Source: Anaerolineae bacterium (GTDB lineage Bacteria > Chloroflexota > Anaerolineae > JAFGEY01). From it: 5,110 nucleotides of DNA. The stretch covers positions 1 to 5,110 of the forward strand of contig JAFGJF010000487.1 of assembly GCA_016929205.1 (NCBI GenBank), read 5' to 3'. A model generated the notes under the pieces. It made no database searches and was not told the origin of the DNA. It was given only the letters and a program-made list of their open reading frames with translations. Shown in pieces: positions 3,887 through 5,110 of the stretch (position 1 is its first letter; each line of letters starts with the position of its first letter). The position numbers and the translations under genes were made by a program.

Positions 3887-5047
3887 ATGAACACCGTCTC
3901 ACCAAATCTTGTCGGATTCTCACCCGAACGCCTCGAGCGCATCGACGCGGTCATGCAGCGTTACGTCGACGAGGGGAAAATCAGCGGGATCATCAACCTC
4001 GTCGCCAGGCGCGGGCAGGTGGCCCATTTTGCCAAAAGCGGCTGGATGGACGTCGAGGCCCAAACACCCATGGCCTTTGACACCCTGTTCCGCGTCTATT
4101 CGATGACCAAGACGGTGACCAGCGCGGCGGTGATGATCCTGTACGAGCAGGGGCGTTTCCTGCTAACCGACCCGGTCAGCAAATACATTCCCGCGTTCGA
4201 GGGGGTCAAGGTGTTCGTGCGCGAGACGGAGGCCGGCGTCGAGCTGGCCGCGCCAGAACGGCCGGTGACGATCTATGATTTGCTGGTGCTGACCGCGGGC
4301 CTGAGTTATGAAGATGACACGGATCATTACATCGACCGGCAGTACAAAAAACACGTGTGGACGCCGTATCGAAACAACCTCGATATCACGCTCGATGAGC
4401 TAGTGGAAGGCATCGCGCGCTGCCCGCTGCGCTTCCAGCCGGGCAGCGACTGGTATTACGGCGTGGACTATGAGGTGCTGGGCTACCTGGTGGAGGTGGT
4501 ATCGGGCCAGCCGTTCGAGGCATTTCTACAAGAGGCGATTTTCGAGCCGCTGGGCATGGCCGACACGGCGTTCGGGGTGCAGGCGTCCAGGCAGGATCGG
4601 CTGGCAGTCGAGTACCGCCCCACAAAAGACGGCGGGATCGAGATCGCGCCAGAGCTGGACACGTGCCGCGTTGGCCCGCCGACACGATGCCCGCAGGGCG
4701 GCGGCGGACTGATCACGACGATCGGCGACTGGTATCGCTTTTGCCAGATGCTGTTCAACAAGGGGGAACTGGACGGCGAGCGGCGGCTGGGCCGCAAGAC
4801 GGTCGAGCTGCTGACCGCCAATCACTGGCGCGATGGCATGTGCGACGGCACGCCGGCGCGCGGGTGGGGATTCGGGGTTGGGGTAAAGGTGGACGTGGAG
4901 CGCGACCGGCGGCTGGGGTCGGTGGGCACGTATGGCTTTGGCGGCTGGGCGGCGACGCGCTTTCGCATCGATCCGCAGGAAGAGCTGGTGCACATCCAGA
5001 TGGCGCAGTTGAGCTATAACCGGGTTGTTATAGGCCACAATGTTTGA
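3887..5047 (+). CDS. Serine hydrolase of the beta-lactamase (class C)/EstB-like esterase family
   Basis: This 386-residue protein has the layout of the beta-lactamase-related serine hydrolases (PF00144 type). The nucleophile motif S72-M-T-K75 sits in FRVYSMTKTVTSAAVMILYEQG. A D-P-V-S-K-Y-I-P-x-F segment follows (95-104), then VTIYDLLVLTAGLSY. The second motif region is W189-Y-Y-G-V-D-Y, followed by EVLGYLVEVVSGQPF and FEPLGMADT. Next come GGGGLITT and YGFGGWAATRF (349-359), where the third KTG/HGG-type box is expected. Most such proteins are esterases or D-aminopeptidase-like enzymes rather than antibiotic-degrading enzymes. No signal peptide is seen, so it is probably cytoplasmic. ATG 3887 is supported by AAGGAG at 5 nt. 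The gap of 96 bp after the toxin gene holds no clear promoter. The C-terminus (QLSYNRVVIGHNV) ends soon after the last strand and lacks the extra tail many relatives have, so it may be slightly truncated. Substrate unknown. Confidence 0.88.
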   Translation: MNTVSPNLVGFSPERLERIDAVMQRYVDEGKISGIINLVARRGQVAHFAKSGWMDVEAQTPMAFDTLFRVYSMTKTVTSAAVMILYEQGRFLLTDPVSKYIPAFEGVKVFVRETEAGVELAAPERPVTIYDLLVLTAGLSYEDDTDHYIDRQYKKHVWTPYRNNLDITLDELVEGIARCPLRFQPGSDWYYGVDYEVLGYLVEVVSGQPFEAFLQEAIFEPLGMADTAFGVQASRQDRLAVEYRPTKDGGIEIAPELDTCRVGPPTRCPQGGGGLITTIGDWYRFCQMLFNKGELDGERRLGRKTVELLTANHWRDGMCDGTPARGWGFGVGVKVDVERDRRLGSVGTYGFGGWAATRFRIDPQEELVHIQMAQLSYNRVVIGHNV

Positions 5048-5058
5048 TCGAAATGGAG

Positions 5059-5108
5059 CAGATCCTGGTCAAATAAGATGATCGGGCCAGACAAGACCAC
5101 CGGATCTG
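5059..5108. repeat. Bulged 12-bp inverted repeat after the hydrolase gene
   Basis: CAGATCC-TGGTC (5059-5070) pairs with GACCA-cc-GGATCTG (5095-5108), giving 12 pairs with a 2-nt bulge around a 24-nt loop. It starts 12 bp after the hydrolase stop. No T-run is visible before the window ends, so terminator function cannot be judged. It may be a transcript-end hairpin, a protein site, or the edge of a repeat that continues beyond the window. Confidence 0.5.
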
Positions 5109-5110
5109 GA

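Noticed and set aside
1..5110. CRISPR array, tRNA, rRNA or complete insertion sequence
   Set aside because: No regularly spaced repeats with unique spacers, no cloverleaf-like tRNA sequence, no rRNA-like stretch and no transposase were seen.

Overview
The window is bacterial DNA, dense in genes, with high GC in most of them. All clearly supported genes lie on the plus strand; one probable gene start lies on the minus strand at the left edge. The short palindromic repeat AGAAACCGGGTTTCT, a run of 8-bp units related to ACGCAAAG, and an XRE regulator with a QRN-x4-DFC HTH end followed by an LAGHLPP-like segment together suggest a Chloroflexota (Anaerolineae-like) genome. That assignment is inferred from remembered patterns and no search was run.

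Left region (1-1603). Positions 1-193 form a divergent control region. The minus strand carries a fully consensus promoter (TTGACA, 17-bp spacer, TATAAT) with a 7-bp perfect dyad lying across its -10 and spacer. The plus strand has an extended -10 box ending 7 bp before a GTG start, which suggests a leaderless mRNA. It drives a tight three-gene cluster: an XRE-type DNA-binding regulator, an unrecognised 89-residue protein with a compact C-x2-C-x3-C-x5-C motif, and an unrecognised 150-residue protein with three membrane helices. Gaps are 2 bp and 19 bp. A run of seven G near the end of the regulator gene sits where a -1 slip would fuse regulator and Cys protein into one 312-residue chain. This cluster is the part of the window most likely to be undescribed.

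Middle region (1604-2862). A palindromic repeat that could fold as a hairpin precedes a complete fold-type I PLP aminotransferase of the kynurenine/methionine aminotransferase-like group, an ordinary metabolic enzyme.

Right-middle region (2863-3790). After an intergenic stretch with a degenerate 8-bp tandem repeat and a recognisable promoter comes a type II toxin-antitoxin-like pair: a UPF0175-family antitoxin and an overlapping DUF3368 PIN-like protein. A 10-bp inverted repeat between promoter and ribosome binding site is a candidate operator or leader hairpin.

Right region (3791-5110). A complete serine hydrolase of the beta-lactamase/EstB-like family has an S-x-x-K motif and no signal peptide. 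It is followed by a bulged 12-bp inverted repeat at the window edge. The aminotransferase and the hydrolase have no evident functional link to each other or to the toxin-antitoxin pair.
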